Shown here in pieces: positions 31,690 through 43,119 of a stretch of 64,000 bases of DNA. Positions within the stretch are counted from its first letter, which is position 1, and each line of letters opens with the position of its first letter. This DNA is from Pogonophryne albipinna (lineage: Eukaryota > Chordata > Actinopteri > Perciformes > Artedidraconidae). The position numbers were made by a program, and so were the translations under genes. The notes below the pieces were generated by a model. The model saw only the letters and a list, made by a program, of their open reading frames with translations. It did no database searches and had not been told where the DNA came from. The DNA is taken from the NCBI GenBank assembly GCA_028583405.1, contig CM053253.1:10861112-10925111 (forward strand), written 5' to 3'.

Positions 31690-34330
31690 TGGACTTTGCC
31701 ACAAGTCATTTGAAAGAAACCAAAAGCTAATTACACAAAATGTGCTCAGTACTCAGTGTTATAAGTCAAAACTGCCACAAAACAACTAAAGAAAGTTACA
31801 TTTGAAAGGTCCTTATTCAGTTATACTGTTACAAAATGGTTGCTCTTTGTTTTGGTTTATGCTACTGAATATTGTGGAGGATTCTGTTTTCTATTTGCTC
31901 AAAAATAGCCAGTACACAGGGTTGGTCTGCTAACTGAACCCCAGGCTCTGTCAGCGATTAGTCAGATGTCAGACAAGCTTCCCTTAGCCCCGAGAACGAG
32001 GCCGTTGCATTATTGAAGTCTGAATACGGGACATTTTGTCTCTGGAGGAGGTTATGCTTTGAAACACCAACGAGGGTGAAAGACCCAAAGCCGAGAGGGA
32101 GAGTCATCCTTACATCCCATCATGTGGAAGCTCAATATTTAATGAGGGATTTTGTTTTGTTGCTCTTTTAACAGTAACATCCTTTAGCCTGGCAGGTGAA
32201 TCACACAAGATGGATACAGAAATACCACAGCGCTCACAGTGTGCACATTGGGACATTTCTCTTTCACTTATGGCTTTAAAAATGTGCCCAGGAAACTATA
32301 AATACCTCCATATAATGTGTTTTCTTTCTACATTTGGATCCAGACATAATTTTACATGCCCTTTTTCATCTATGATTCAGACTGGAAATCAACCCAGACT
32401 TAAAGATCAATGTTGTTCAGCTCTCCGATGCACACAGCTACCGTTGGCTGTGACAAGCAGCAGATGGTGTGCTATACAGAGATTTACTGCTGCATAGCCG
32501 GGGGTGCAGTACTTTTTGCAAGCCTTTTTCCTCCTGAATAATTGATACAATTCTGTCAGTTGGCTGTGTAGGATTTCACATATTGTCAATTGAGTGGACA
32601 GGTTTGGTTTGTTATATGCCCCTTCAAGGCTTTCTGGTTTTTAATTGTGGGTTAGGCATCTGTTGGGTAGCAGTTAGATGAAGGACTTATGGCGAAACCT
32701 TAATGAATGCTATGTAGAAATCCTACGGCTACCTGTAAAACTGGGATAGTTTAGCAGTAATAAAAGAAAGGCCAAATATAAGATTTGACCTGCTTAAATA
32801 GATGTGGCTGACAAAGTGTGTAGCTGACAAAGCTTAGGCAGAATATTCCTAAATACATCGAAATCGCAATGGCCACACCCAGCCCTGTGTTGTCGACCTT
32901 TAACAGTTTACCACCATGACTCATTGACTGACTAATGTGTATGCCAAACCAGATGAATAATAAAATCAAGCATGTTGGAAACAGTGATTTAAAAAATAAT
33001 TGAAAAGACTACCAAATCAACCATAAAAGCACATTAAAGGTCAACGGGTGGCAGACAAACAACAGGAGCTCCACATTAGAGCTTTTTCAACAGAAGGCAT
33101 TTTGACTTGTCACAGCAGTAAAGGGCACAGGTGTTGATAATGGAACAATGATGGCTGTATTCCATTTTGCCGCTTGGCTTTGAGGATCTTGATATTGTGC
33201 ATGCTGGCCCGCTGTCACTCTCACTGGAACACTTGAATAAACCGCAGCCGTCATTAGTGTTATTAGTAACACCTGTGCTTTCCCTACTATTACCAGTCAC
33301 AATATCTGCCACCAGAATAGAAAGCTAGAGATAAGCAGCAAACGCACAGCTCACTGCATATGTATATTCTGCCTAACAGAATAGAGTATGAGGGTTCTAA
33401 AAAGTAAAACAACAGTACAATTATATTTATGGCAAAGAAACTAAGACATTGGGGACTGATCTTTTGGGCTCCTTCTTGGTGTGTTTGGGCCGAGGTCAGA
33501 CATCCCCTCTGCCCTCACATTAAAACCAAGTGGCAACCTCTGGTGCTAAAAAAAGATAAAGCCAACGAGGGAACTGGAGTTCTTTGTAAAGCCCCTCGAG
33601 GCTGGCTTCAAATATGAGTCAATCCCCTTAGACCTCCCTGTCAAAACTCCCAACTTCAGATCAAAAATAACCATGTTCACACTCGCCTACAAAGAGTGGC
33701 TTTGGCCTCTGTAGCTAATTCTCTTCTCCACAGCTGTCGGGGGGTGATTGGTTATATAACTCACTCGTTAAAATTGTATTAAGGCTTGACAGGTGGGTGT
33801 CATCACAGGTTGCTAGCCACTAGCTGTCTGCTCTTCTGCGTCACCCGGGCCTGACTCGGCTCCACCAACGATCCACCTTTTTGGACATTTTTTAATTAGT
33901 AAGGCAGAGTCACCACTGCCAGGATAGTGATGCCTGGGGCCAACCATATGAGCTTCACAACGCCTTTGTCTATATTTGATACAGTCTATGCATTAACCCT
34001 ACTATCGCTTCTTCTTTCACCAGTGCTACATCCTGCTGGGATAATTTGATGGGTTCATAAAACACAGCCATTTTGTCCCTCTTGGATAATTCAGTTTGCA
34101 TTTTGGCCTACAGTAAAGCAGGTTGTGATAACATTTACCAGCAAGTCCTCAAAACAGTTTGTGTTTTCCAGCCAGCTGACACTGACTGCCAATAACGTCT
34201 AATGACTCCATTGCAGCACAGTATTTGGGCACCTGCATTTTTGTCCAACTATTTAAATGTCTTTTTACCACAGTGTACAAAAGCTGTTATTATTTGTTTG
34301 TAGCATGCTATACAGTATGGTCAATTAACT
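31690..34330. other. Non-coding, no gene seen
   Basis: The stretch around 33420-33720 (CCAACGAGGGAACTGGAGTT) vaguely resembles a teleost interspersed repeat, not firmly. Otherwise nothing. Confidence 0.45.
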
Positions 34331-34334
34331 ATCT

Positions 34335-34790
34335 ATTAGTCTGTTCATGGTCCCCAGAGGATGAGGCTTAAATACTTCCTTTGGTGCAACCAGCATGTAC
34401 ACTTCTTTGGCATTATGTGAAATTATTTGAGAACTATTGGATGGATTTTATATAATTAGCTACGGACTTATCATATTCTCCTGATATAAGATATGTTGTA
34501 ATAAAATTGGTGCTCTTAAGACTTTTAATATAGCGCTATCATAATGTCCCAATTTCCAGTGTTTCAAATTTTTCCAAAACGAATTCCAGAAAAGGTAATA
34601 ATATTCTGATCAGGCTTAGCTGTACTTAGTGTTAATGAGAACATGTTGGCATGTTAACACGCAAAATCAAGGTTGTGACTATAGTAAACACATTTGCTGA
34701 ACATCAGCCATAGTCACTAGTACCATTTTGAGCATGTGAGCATGTAGCTCAAAGCACCACTGTACATAAATACAGTCTGACATGTTCTTC
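34335..34790 (+). repeat. Teleost interspersed repeat with CATGGTCCCCAGAGGATGA
   Basis: TTCATGGTCCCCAGAGGATG..., ...ACTATTGGATGGATTTT, ...TGTTGGCATGTTAACA and GAGCATGTAGCTCAAAGCACC form a recognisable fish repeat block. A related fragment is at 63140-63320. Probably an old DNA element; class unknown. Confidence 0.5.
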
Positions 34791-34799
34791 CTTGGGAAT

Positions 34800-37700
34800 C
34801 AAAATGGTGTCTTTCTACGAGAGCTAACCTCATGTCTATGCTGGCTAACATGTCTGTTGGTATAGGGTGTAGTTAAGAGGTCAATTGTCTATTGATATAC
34901 AGCACATTTATGTTGGTCTGATTCAATTTACCCTTGAAACATGAGCTTGTAATTGTCTTAATATGTGACACTGAATGCTACACCTTATCGCACACAAAGA
35001 GTAAATGGGAAGAGCTTTTGGAAACAGCCGTTGATCACAAAAATCAAATCTCACTGATTACAATTATAATTGATATACCACCTGAGCAAAGACCAGTAAA
35101 CAAAAGAAAAATACTCTACAAAAATTTAAGGGAATTTGTGGCTATTTTGTAATGGTCGCTCGGTTCATGGTCTTTCAAGTTCATAGCAGGTTGCTGCTCC
35201 AAACTGATAAGTGTACAATTACCGTGGTGTTTCTAACGGGCATCGATCGGTCTTGTCTTCACTTTCCCTCCTTCCATTGATTGTTGATGCCGCTCTCTGA
35301 TTACGAAGCTACGTGAGGGCAGGTGATAATATACTAGTGTTGGTCTGCAGGAACATCCCTAACGTATGTCGCCTCATCTTACTAAATGTGTGTTTATGCA
35401 AGTCACGCTTTCTTTTATCGCCACAGAAGATGTTTTTTTTTAATAGATTTCTTCAGAAACGCAATTTAATTCATAAATAAAGTATAAGTAGCTATTCATG
35501 AACACATGCTACAGTGCAGCTGATCACTTCAGATTTCTTTGCAATTGAAGCACTTATTTCTGCTGAGCACACTACAGTTGATTGGATTTCTAACTTTAGA
35601 TATCCATGCAATCTCACTGCCAGCATGCAGTGCACATTTAAGAAGGACAAATACTATGTTGATATTTTGCCATTTGCAGTGAGTGGCAGTTGAAATTGTA
35701 TATCAGAGTGAATAAATGAATCTGATGTAATTAATATGTGTTTATGGTTTGGAGGCATTTTGCTAACATAATGTACTATTAGAGTCCCTTGAAACACAAC
35801 ATTGACAGGTCTCATTTTAATCAATGATGGATGTGTTAAAATACACTTCTACCTTCCTCTCCTCTTCCCTATGCAAGTATGTTTCGAAGGTCAGTATCTA
35901 ATTTAGTTTTTAATGAGCTCTTAATTGAAAACGACTCTCTGTCTACTTTACAGATAATCTCAGTTAAATATTGCAATGTTCTTAGGTCACATCGTTCCAT
36001 CAATCAACTGGAGACGGTGACTTTTTGAATACATGAGAGATGTGCTTAAAGTCAATTTCATTCATTTGAAAGAAGTAAGTAAAACTACTACTTTATGAAT
36101 ACAAAATCAGTAGAGGGAAAGTTTGTTTTAAACTCATGAAGGAAATGCAGATTAAAGACAGGCTACATCAAAATGGATGCAACAGTGAGCCTGTTAAAAG
36201 CATTTGTAATTAAATGTTATGGCTCAGCTGTATAAAGTATAAGAGAAAGCTATTAAATGTAGTTTCAGTCATTTTTCATTTTCTTTTATATTTGACAGAT
36301 TTTCATAGTTTATTAGATGTTTAAAAGTTATTTTGTATAATGGATAGGCAGAAGGTTGTCCTTGCTTGGTTTTACAGGCTATATCTATGCAGTGTGACTG
36401 ATGTGAGTACACAGTGATTATGCAGCAATGACACTTTTTTATGTGGTGCCAATGATATCATCATGAGGGGTTAGCTGTCACACCCAATTTTAGTTTGACT
36501 AATGGCGCAGTGGTTTCCAAAATGTGGGCCTGCCTAGTAATAGAGTTCATTGTCGATGTGAAGGTGATTGATCCCCATGAGCCGCCACTCTCTTTGGCAC
36601 TTGCGGCTTGTCCATCGTTTGTCCTACAATACCTTTGACCGCATTAGTAGGAGTAAGAAAGAGCCTCCTCTGACAAATGTAATATTGCAAGACTGCACTC
36701 ATTCTTAGGCATTTCAGACGTCTACATCTTAAATTCCCTTATAACATATCCAATTAAATAAGAATTGTTGCATTGGTGTTAATCAGAAATGACTAAACAC
36801 AAAAAAAATGTATCCATTCTTTCAGCTATCGATAACTTGACAGGCATTGTGGGTTATTCTGTTGAGAGGCCATGTCCTAAAGAAGGCGCTACATCAGAGA
36901 AACCCATCTGACATTTATAAGAGTTTGTTGGTCCCCTGGGGAGTTTGTTGTTTTTCCTGAGCCACTGCTCTCAGAAAGCATGTAATTCAGAGATATTAAG
37001 GTCTGCAGGCCTTTGAGTGTGTCTCCCCTTCTCCATTTGTCTTTGTACAGATTGTCCTCTTCTATAACAGTCATGCCGTGATGATAATAGGCTGTTAACT
37101 CAAATGTGTAGCACAATTAGGTCAATCAGTCGTTTAGATGTATGCGAAATGTTAATGATCAATAGCAGAAAGTAAATTGATATATATGTCATTATTTCCT
37201 TAACAATATTTAATCTCTCTCCCTGTCTAGTGTGGTTTGTAGGGTTATGTTTCATTCACCGGGTATAGGCAAGGAGGGAAGCAATTAATCTGGAATTGTA
37301 ATATGGTTTGTCCCTGCCGTTGACCATTTCTCTGGGACTGGATGATAAATTGCCTTATTTCTGCACATAAACACAGGTCTTGTCTCTCGGTGAAGCAGGT
37401 AGCCTGGGGGAAGTAAAGACGCTCTTCACCAGGATGTATGGACAGTAGCTTGGGAAGAATAGCTTGTGCTTCAAATAAATGAAGACACATCATTGTTTCC
37501 TAAAAGAGACTAAAAACTATATGTTGCAAAGGCTACATTTCTCTCATTGGTGTTTATGCTGTGTCAAGAGGCTGATCGAGCAATTACTTTTTAACTGCTG
37601 CCAGGCAGGACATTGAAATTGATTTGATGCAGCCATTTTAAATTTAGCTGATAGATCTGTGGCCTAACACAGTTGTTTGCTCCTGTTCTCCTAAATTGAA

Positions 37701-38430
37701 TATGATATCTGCCGGGCTTATTGCAAGATCATCAGGGTTAGATCTCTGCTAAAGGGTATCACAGTCCTTTGTCTGACCTCACTGTGTTTGTTCTGTGGGT
37801 GCAGGGAAGACAGCTAAAAACACTTCCATTAAAGGTTGAATGCAGGACACGGCCTTTAGCGGTTTTTACTGGGAGCAACTGTGAAGCTGTGAACATATTA
37901 AACGCCATAAACGCAGAAAGGATGTCATTTCAAAACTTACACCAGAGGTTCAGTCAAGGGTTATGACTGACGCCTATACTTATTTTTTTTGTCACGCCTG
38001 TGTTGAGTAATGGTCTTTTTGAGCAAAGATTTTGTGAGAATGAGATACTGTAAGAAGGAAACACAAAAGTTTCAGTTAAAGGATCAACATTAAGTCCACA
38101 TTGAAAGTAGAACATTCATCTAGTACACATACACATAAAGTCATAATAGTGAAAGCAAAGACAGCATGGTTAGCACAGTTAGCCCAACAGTAATTCATCT
38201 CAGAATGTCGTATCAGCATATGTAACCGCTGCGGTTACACATGTATACAGCATATCAGCTAGCTTGGTTGGCAGTTAACTGATAAAATCTACTACATCTT
38301 CAGCAAACAACAAGAAAAAGTCTGAAATAAAATGTATACCTTTTAAGATGAAGTCCTAATAAGTATTTGCTTGGATAAAGCTCAAAATGGTGGATGTAAC
38401 AATGTCAGTTAGCTGCTATGTAACTCAGCC
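34800..38430. other. Non-coding, no feature seen
   Basis: AT-rich, with only short frames. The 72-codon frame at 34934-35152 has no recognisable motif. Confidence 0.5.
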
Positions 38431-38435
38431 AGTAA

Positions 38436-38763
38436 CGGCCCGTCCACACAGCGGCGTGCGTTGACGCTTGCCGGCGGGCGTGTCTGACACTCGACCAACA
38501 ACCAATCACATGAATCTCCCGCCCCTGACACACAAGCAGCGGTTTGATTGGCTAGAGCTTGTTCTGGCATATGATTCGATTGGCTGACGCTTCTGCCGAG
38601 GCGTCAAAAGTTGAACATTGCTCAACTTTTGAAGCGAGCAACGCCAGCAACGCTCCGCGTCGCTTCCCAAAATGCAGTTCGGCTAAAAGTGACGTCACCC
38701 CATTCAAAGTGAATGGGCAGAAGCGTTGGAAGCTTCAACGCACGCCGCTGTGTGGACGGGCCG
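38436..38763. mobile_element. PIF/Harbinger-like MITE
   Basis: Termini CGGCCCGTCCACACAGCGGC... and its reverse complement match over ~28 bp. The flanking TAA duplication (38433-38435, 38764-38766) is the three-base target of Harbinger elements. 328 bp, GC-rich, non-coding. Confidence 0.85.
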
Positions 38764-38789
38764 TAAGGGTTGCTGCTGACAACCAAGCC

Positions 38790-39110
38790 CCCAGGAAGTG
38801 CGCCGGACTCTGAGGAAAATATTCGTTGTGGCCAAACGGCGGTACTACACTTCCTTTAGGTCGCTGGGCCCGGAAATACTTTTTCCCATTGAAAAACATT
38901 AGGAAAGAGACGTCTGTAAATCGTTGGACAATTTTTTATCTAAATAAACTACCCAGTATGAACATGTGTATAGCCCTTATTAAAAACATTCGGTCCTCAA
39001 GTTGTAAAATGTGCTAATAACGTTATTCTGAGAGTTATTTTCCCCGGCATTATGAACGCGGATCTAACCCACGGGACCGCGCCGCCCAGCATGTTCATGT
39101 GACGTGTTCG
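38790..39110. repeat. Interspersed repeat (GGAAGTGCGCCGGACT family)
   Basis: CAGGAAGTGCGCCGGACTCT, GCCAAACGGCGGTACTACAC and CCCGGAAATACTTTTTCCC are blocks I associate with a common teleost repeat. Ends are not definable here. Confidence 0.45.
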
Positions 39111-39825
39111 GTACTACATGAGTTTTACCTTTACCCATCGATGCACAATAACAACGGATTATATGATTATATGAATACTTTCTTGACGTTTCGCTCTCTC
39201 AAAAGTTGGGCCATTTTGTCTTCATGCTCCAATGAGCAACTCTCATAGGAATTAACGAGCCTCCCACGCTGTATCCAGTTGTTATTATACATCCATGCTG
39301 ACAACAGATTGTTCAACTGAGGAAGCCATTTTGAAAAATAATATCCTTTTTGAGGCAACATAATGTCAGCATGATGGTGCTGGGCTCCCCAATAAAGCAG
39401 CGATGGGCACAGCGTGTCCGGGCAGGGGAGAGCAGAGGCTTTGCCCTTGGCTAAGAGAGGTTTTTAATTAATGGATCATCATAAATATGACTCAACAGCA
39501 TCAGCTATGATGAACTCACAAATCCTGCACATTAACACAAATAGTATTTATTTATGAAACGTTATCTTACATACCACATTTTGAAAGATACAATGATGCA
39601 CTTGCATCATGGTCGCCTGTCAATCATCTTCTGTAGATGCCCTAACCAGATGAAACATATAATTATTTTTAGTATGGTTGTTATGACCATGGATTATCAC
39701 CATAGACTGTATAAAGATAACAACGCTGGGCTAACTCATGATTGAATTTGCCACATACTGTAGCTCCAGTGGCTGTTTGGCTGGTCAACTCATCTTATTG
39801 TAAATTAGCAAGATAATGTTATGTT

Positions 39826-39890
39826 AAAGTGGATGTAAAGCACTTTGAATTGCCTCTGTGTATAAATAAACGTACCTTAAATAATAATAC
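39826..39890 (+). repeat. LINE/SINE 3' tail fragment
   Basis: GTGGATGTAAAGCACTTTGAATTGCC...TATAAATAAA is the end of an L2-like tail, heavily truncated. Confidence 0.5.
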
Positions 39891-40572
39891 TCGCGGCTAT
39901 TTCACATAAGGTGAATACAACTTTAATACGTTACATAAGACATGAACATGATTTATGCCTTTGTCACATCAGATAGACCTTCATTAGCCATGTGCTTTAT
40001 TAAACAATGAAGACAACAACTCCCATGGTCATATTGTCACCATTGAAAGACCCATAGTGGCAGGAATGACATATTCTTTGTTTAAATCCACACTAATGTT
40101 GAGATTCAGTTTTATATTCAATGAACTCTTAAAGTAAGAAGTGTTTTGATGGACAGCACTGTTTCTGTACTGGCTGTATCAGAGCGTGAAGAAGCCAAAG
40201 TGTCATCAATTACATGTTTCTGCTGACTGTAAAAGACTCCCACTGTCAGCAATCTGTCATGTACGCAACCACCCAGCACGCTCTTCACCTCTCTCGTTCT
40301 GAGAAACTAAATGGACAGTAAACACGAAACCCCCTCACAGCCTCCATCTCGATTTATATTTAAAAAAAATAGTGCTGCGGCCGCATTGGTGAAACCTTTC
40401 AAGCTTTATTTTACAAAAAGGGTAGATGAAAAAACTAGAAATTAAATAAGATGGCTAGAGTCACAAACATTTTATCCTTAAGTGCTTTTATTAACAGCCA
40501 AAATTCTGAAAGAACACAAAGTAACAAGGATCTACAGTCCAAAATAGAAAGAAAAACAAACCTCAATATATA

Positions 40573-42110
40573 CAGTGGGGCAAAAAAGTATTTAGTCAGC
40601 CACCAATTGTGCAAGTTCTCCCACTTAAAAAGATGAGAGAGGCCTGTAATTTTCATCCTAGGTACACTTCAACTATGAGAGACAGAATGGGGGGAAAGAA
40701 TCCAGGAAATCACATTGTAAGATTTTTAATGAATTAATTGGTAAATTCCTCGGTAAAATAAGTATTTGGTCACCTACTAACACACAAGATTTCTGGCTCT
40801 CACAGACCTGTAACTTCTTCTTTAAGAGCCTCCTCTGTCCTCCACTTGTTAACTGTATTAATGGCACCTGTTTGAACTCGTTATCAGTATAAAAGACAAC
40901 TGTCCACAACCTCAAACAGTCACACTCCAAACTCCACTATGGCCAAGACCAAAGAGCTGTCAAAGGACACCAGAAACAAAATTGTAGACCTGCACCAGGC
41001 TGGGAAGACTGAATCTGCAATAGGTAAGCAGCTTGGTGTGAAGAAATCAACTGTGGGAGCAATTATTAGAAAATGGAAGACATACAAGACCACTGATAAT
41101 CTCCCTCGATCTGGGGCTCCACGCAAGATCTCACCCCGTGTGGTCAAAATGATCACAAGAACGGTGAGCAAAAATCCCAGAACCACACGGGGGGACCTAG
41201 TCAATGACCTGCAGAGAGCTGGGACCAAAGTAACAAAGGCTACCATCAGTAACACACTACGCCGCCAGGGACTCAAATCCTGCAGTGCCAGACGTGTCCC
41301 CCTGCTTAAGCCAGTACATGTCCAGGCCCGTCTGAAGTTTGCTAGAGAGCATTTAGATGATCCAGAAGAGGATTGGGAGAATGTCATATGGTCAGATGAA
41401 ACCAAAATAGAACCTTTTGGTAAAAACTCAACTAGACGTGTTTGGAGGAGAAAGAATGCTGAGTTGCATCCAAGGAACACCATACCTACTGTGAAACATG
41501 GGGGTGGAAACATCATGCTTTGGGGCTGTTTTTCTGCAAAGGGACCAGGACGACTGATCCGTGTAAAGGAAAGAATGAATGGGGCCATGTATCATGAGAT
41601 TTTGAGTGACAACCTCCTTCCATCAGCAAGGGCATTGAAGATGAAACGTGGCTGGGTCTTTCAGCATGACAATGATCCCAAACACACCGCCCGGGCAACG
41701 AAGGAGTGGCTTTGTAAGAAGCATTTCAAGGTCCTGGAGTGGCCTAGCCAGTCTCCAGATCTCAACCCCATAGAAAATCTTTGGAGGGAGTTGAAAGTGG
41801 ATCTGCATGGAGGAATGGGCCAAAATACCAGCAGCAGTGTGTGAAAACCTTGTGAAGACTTACAGAAAACGTTTGACCTCTGTCATTGCCAACAAAGGGT
41901 ATATAACAAAGTATTGAGATGAACTTTTGTTATTGACCAAATACTTACTTACCATAATTTGCAAATAAATTCTTTAAAAATCTAATTTTTTCTCATTCTG
42001 TCTCTCATAGTTGAGGTATACCTAGGATGAAAATTACAGGCCTCTCTCATCTTTTTAAGTGGGAGAACTTGCACAATTGGTGGCTGACTAAATACTTTTT
42101 TGACCCACTG
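40573..42110 (+). mobile_element. Tc1/mariner transposon, near-complete, IR/DR type
   Basis: Flanked by TA (40571-40572, 42111-42112). Terminal inverted repeats of 117 bp (40573-40689, 41994-42110) differ at only a few bases. Inside each repeat region there is a second, inner copy of the motif: AAGTATTTAGTCA outer (40586-40598; antisense 42085-42097) and AAGTATTTGGTCA inner (40760-40772; antisense 41934-41946). This gives the double-site IR/DR layout known from Sleeping Beauty-type elements. It carries one transposase frame with a 3' lesion. Confidence 0.96.
40939..41844 (+). pseudogene. Tc1 transposase (DD34E), C-terminus frameshifted
   Basis: 301 residues. Two N-terminal helix-turn-helix (paired-like) DNA-binding regions, ~1-50 ([20 protein letters not shown]) and ~60-115, are joined by a GR-rich linker-like stretch ([12 protein letters not shown]). 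The catalytic triad is D153 (VIWSDETK), D244 ([11 protein letters not shown]) and E279 (DLNPIENLW), i.e. DD34E, with spacing and numbering equal to Sleeping Beauty. The frame goes astray after ~residue 290 ([11 protein letters not shown]), where a short deletion also removes part of the C-terminus; the expected ending is still readable in another frame up to TGA at ~41918. Family length is ~340. It cuts and pastes at TA. Confidence 0.93.
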
Positions 42111-42273
42111 TATGTACAGGTCGAAGAAATATAACTGGTACCTCTCTGCTCTACAGCCACAGTCAGACTAACTCCCAAACACTTGTGGCTAGTGATGGCA
42201 GTTTGACACTGAAGCTTCGAACGGAGCTTCAACCCTGGACTTCCTATTCCATAGAAGCAGTGCTTCGAAGCTT

Positions 42274-42353
42274 GCTTCAAATCACGTGACATATGACGTC
42301 AGAAGCAGCAACTGCTTCAAATCACGTGACATGTGACGTCCGAACCAGCAACT
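42274..42353. repeat. 40-bp tandem pair with CACGTG and TGACGTC sites
   Basis: Two units start GCTTCAAATCACGTGACAT. Each holds an E-box (42283-42288, 42323-42328) and a CRE-like core (42294-42300, 42334-42340); the first CRE is a perfect TGACGTCA. Regulatory activity is not shown. Confidence 0.7.
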
Positions 42354-42696
42354 GCTTCATTTCCTGAATGAATCACTACTGGTTCACGGTCCATTCACGC
42401 GATTCAATGCACTGCCTCGTCTCGATTCTGACAGGTTGAAACAGTTTCGAATTTGAGCGCTTCAACACTTTATGACCGCTCTAAACAATGCGCAATGTGT
42501 GGGTTGTTGTCGTAGTTTGCGTTGTTGCTGTTGAGTTGTTGTTGGTATTGCATTTGAATTGTAGTATCATTATAGAGCAAGCCAGGAAGAAAGATAGGTC
42601 GTTCTGGCTCGGGAAACACTTCGAAATGTGGACAAGTTCTGAACAAAAAGACAATTATCAGTAATATAAAAACAGTTCAATATTTTAAGGAATAGA

Positions 42697-42761
42697 TAGC
42701 CCAGTGGGTAGAGCCGGCGGCCCGAATGCGGCGATGTCCTCCGCGCAGCTGGTTCAAAGCC
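42697..42761 (+). ncRNA. tRNA-like sequence with A and B boxes, inside the hAT MITE
   Basis: TAGCCCAGTGGG (42697-42708) matches the A-box consensus TRGCNNAGYNGG, and GGTTCAAAGCC (42751-42761) matches the B-box GGTTCRANNCC, 54 bases apart as in tRNA. I could not fold a convincing anticodon arm or acceptor stem, so this is a tRNA-derived pseudogene or relic, not a working tRNA gene. Confidence 0.55.
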
Positions 42762-43119
42762 CGTAATGGATGTACTTTTAATCATTGCTTTTCAACTTTA
42801 ATACTTTAATAACTGTTAAAAGGCCGTCTCCTCCCAAAAAAAATGTCCAGCACTCTCTAGTCTCTTCTCAATAACCCAATACACACAATTATCAATCTTT
42901 AATTGCAAATAGAACATGATATTCAGTCTTAGTGTGTGTGTGCATCGAATATTTTTCAAGGCAAAGATACGTTAAACCCACTGCAGCCTTGCACTTCGCC
43001 AGGAGAGGTCGCTGTAACTGAAGCTTCGAGAAATGAACCTATTTCAGACACAATTGTCCAAGTGGTTCGACGCTTCATTCAAAGCTTCATTTTGCCATCA
43101 CTACTTGTGGCCAGAGGTT

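Larger units (their letters stand above)
42190..43103. mobile_element. hAT MITE with tRNA-like segment
   Basis: 8-bp duplication CTTGTGGC (42182-42189, 43104-43111). Inverted ends TAGTGATGGCA... and ...TGCCATCACTA. 914 bp without transposase. It contains a 40-bp tandem duplication and a pol III promoter-like tRNA segment. Confidence 0.92.

Noticed and set aside
34934..35152. 72-codon frame with a plausible start
   Set aside because: No recognisable motif and no splice context; downstream of a repeat block.
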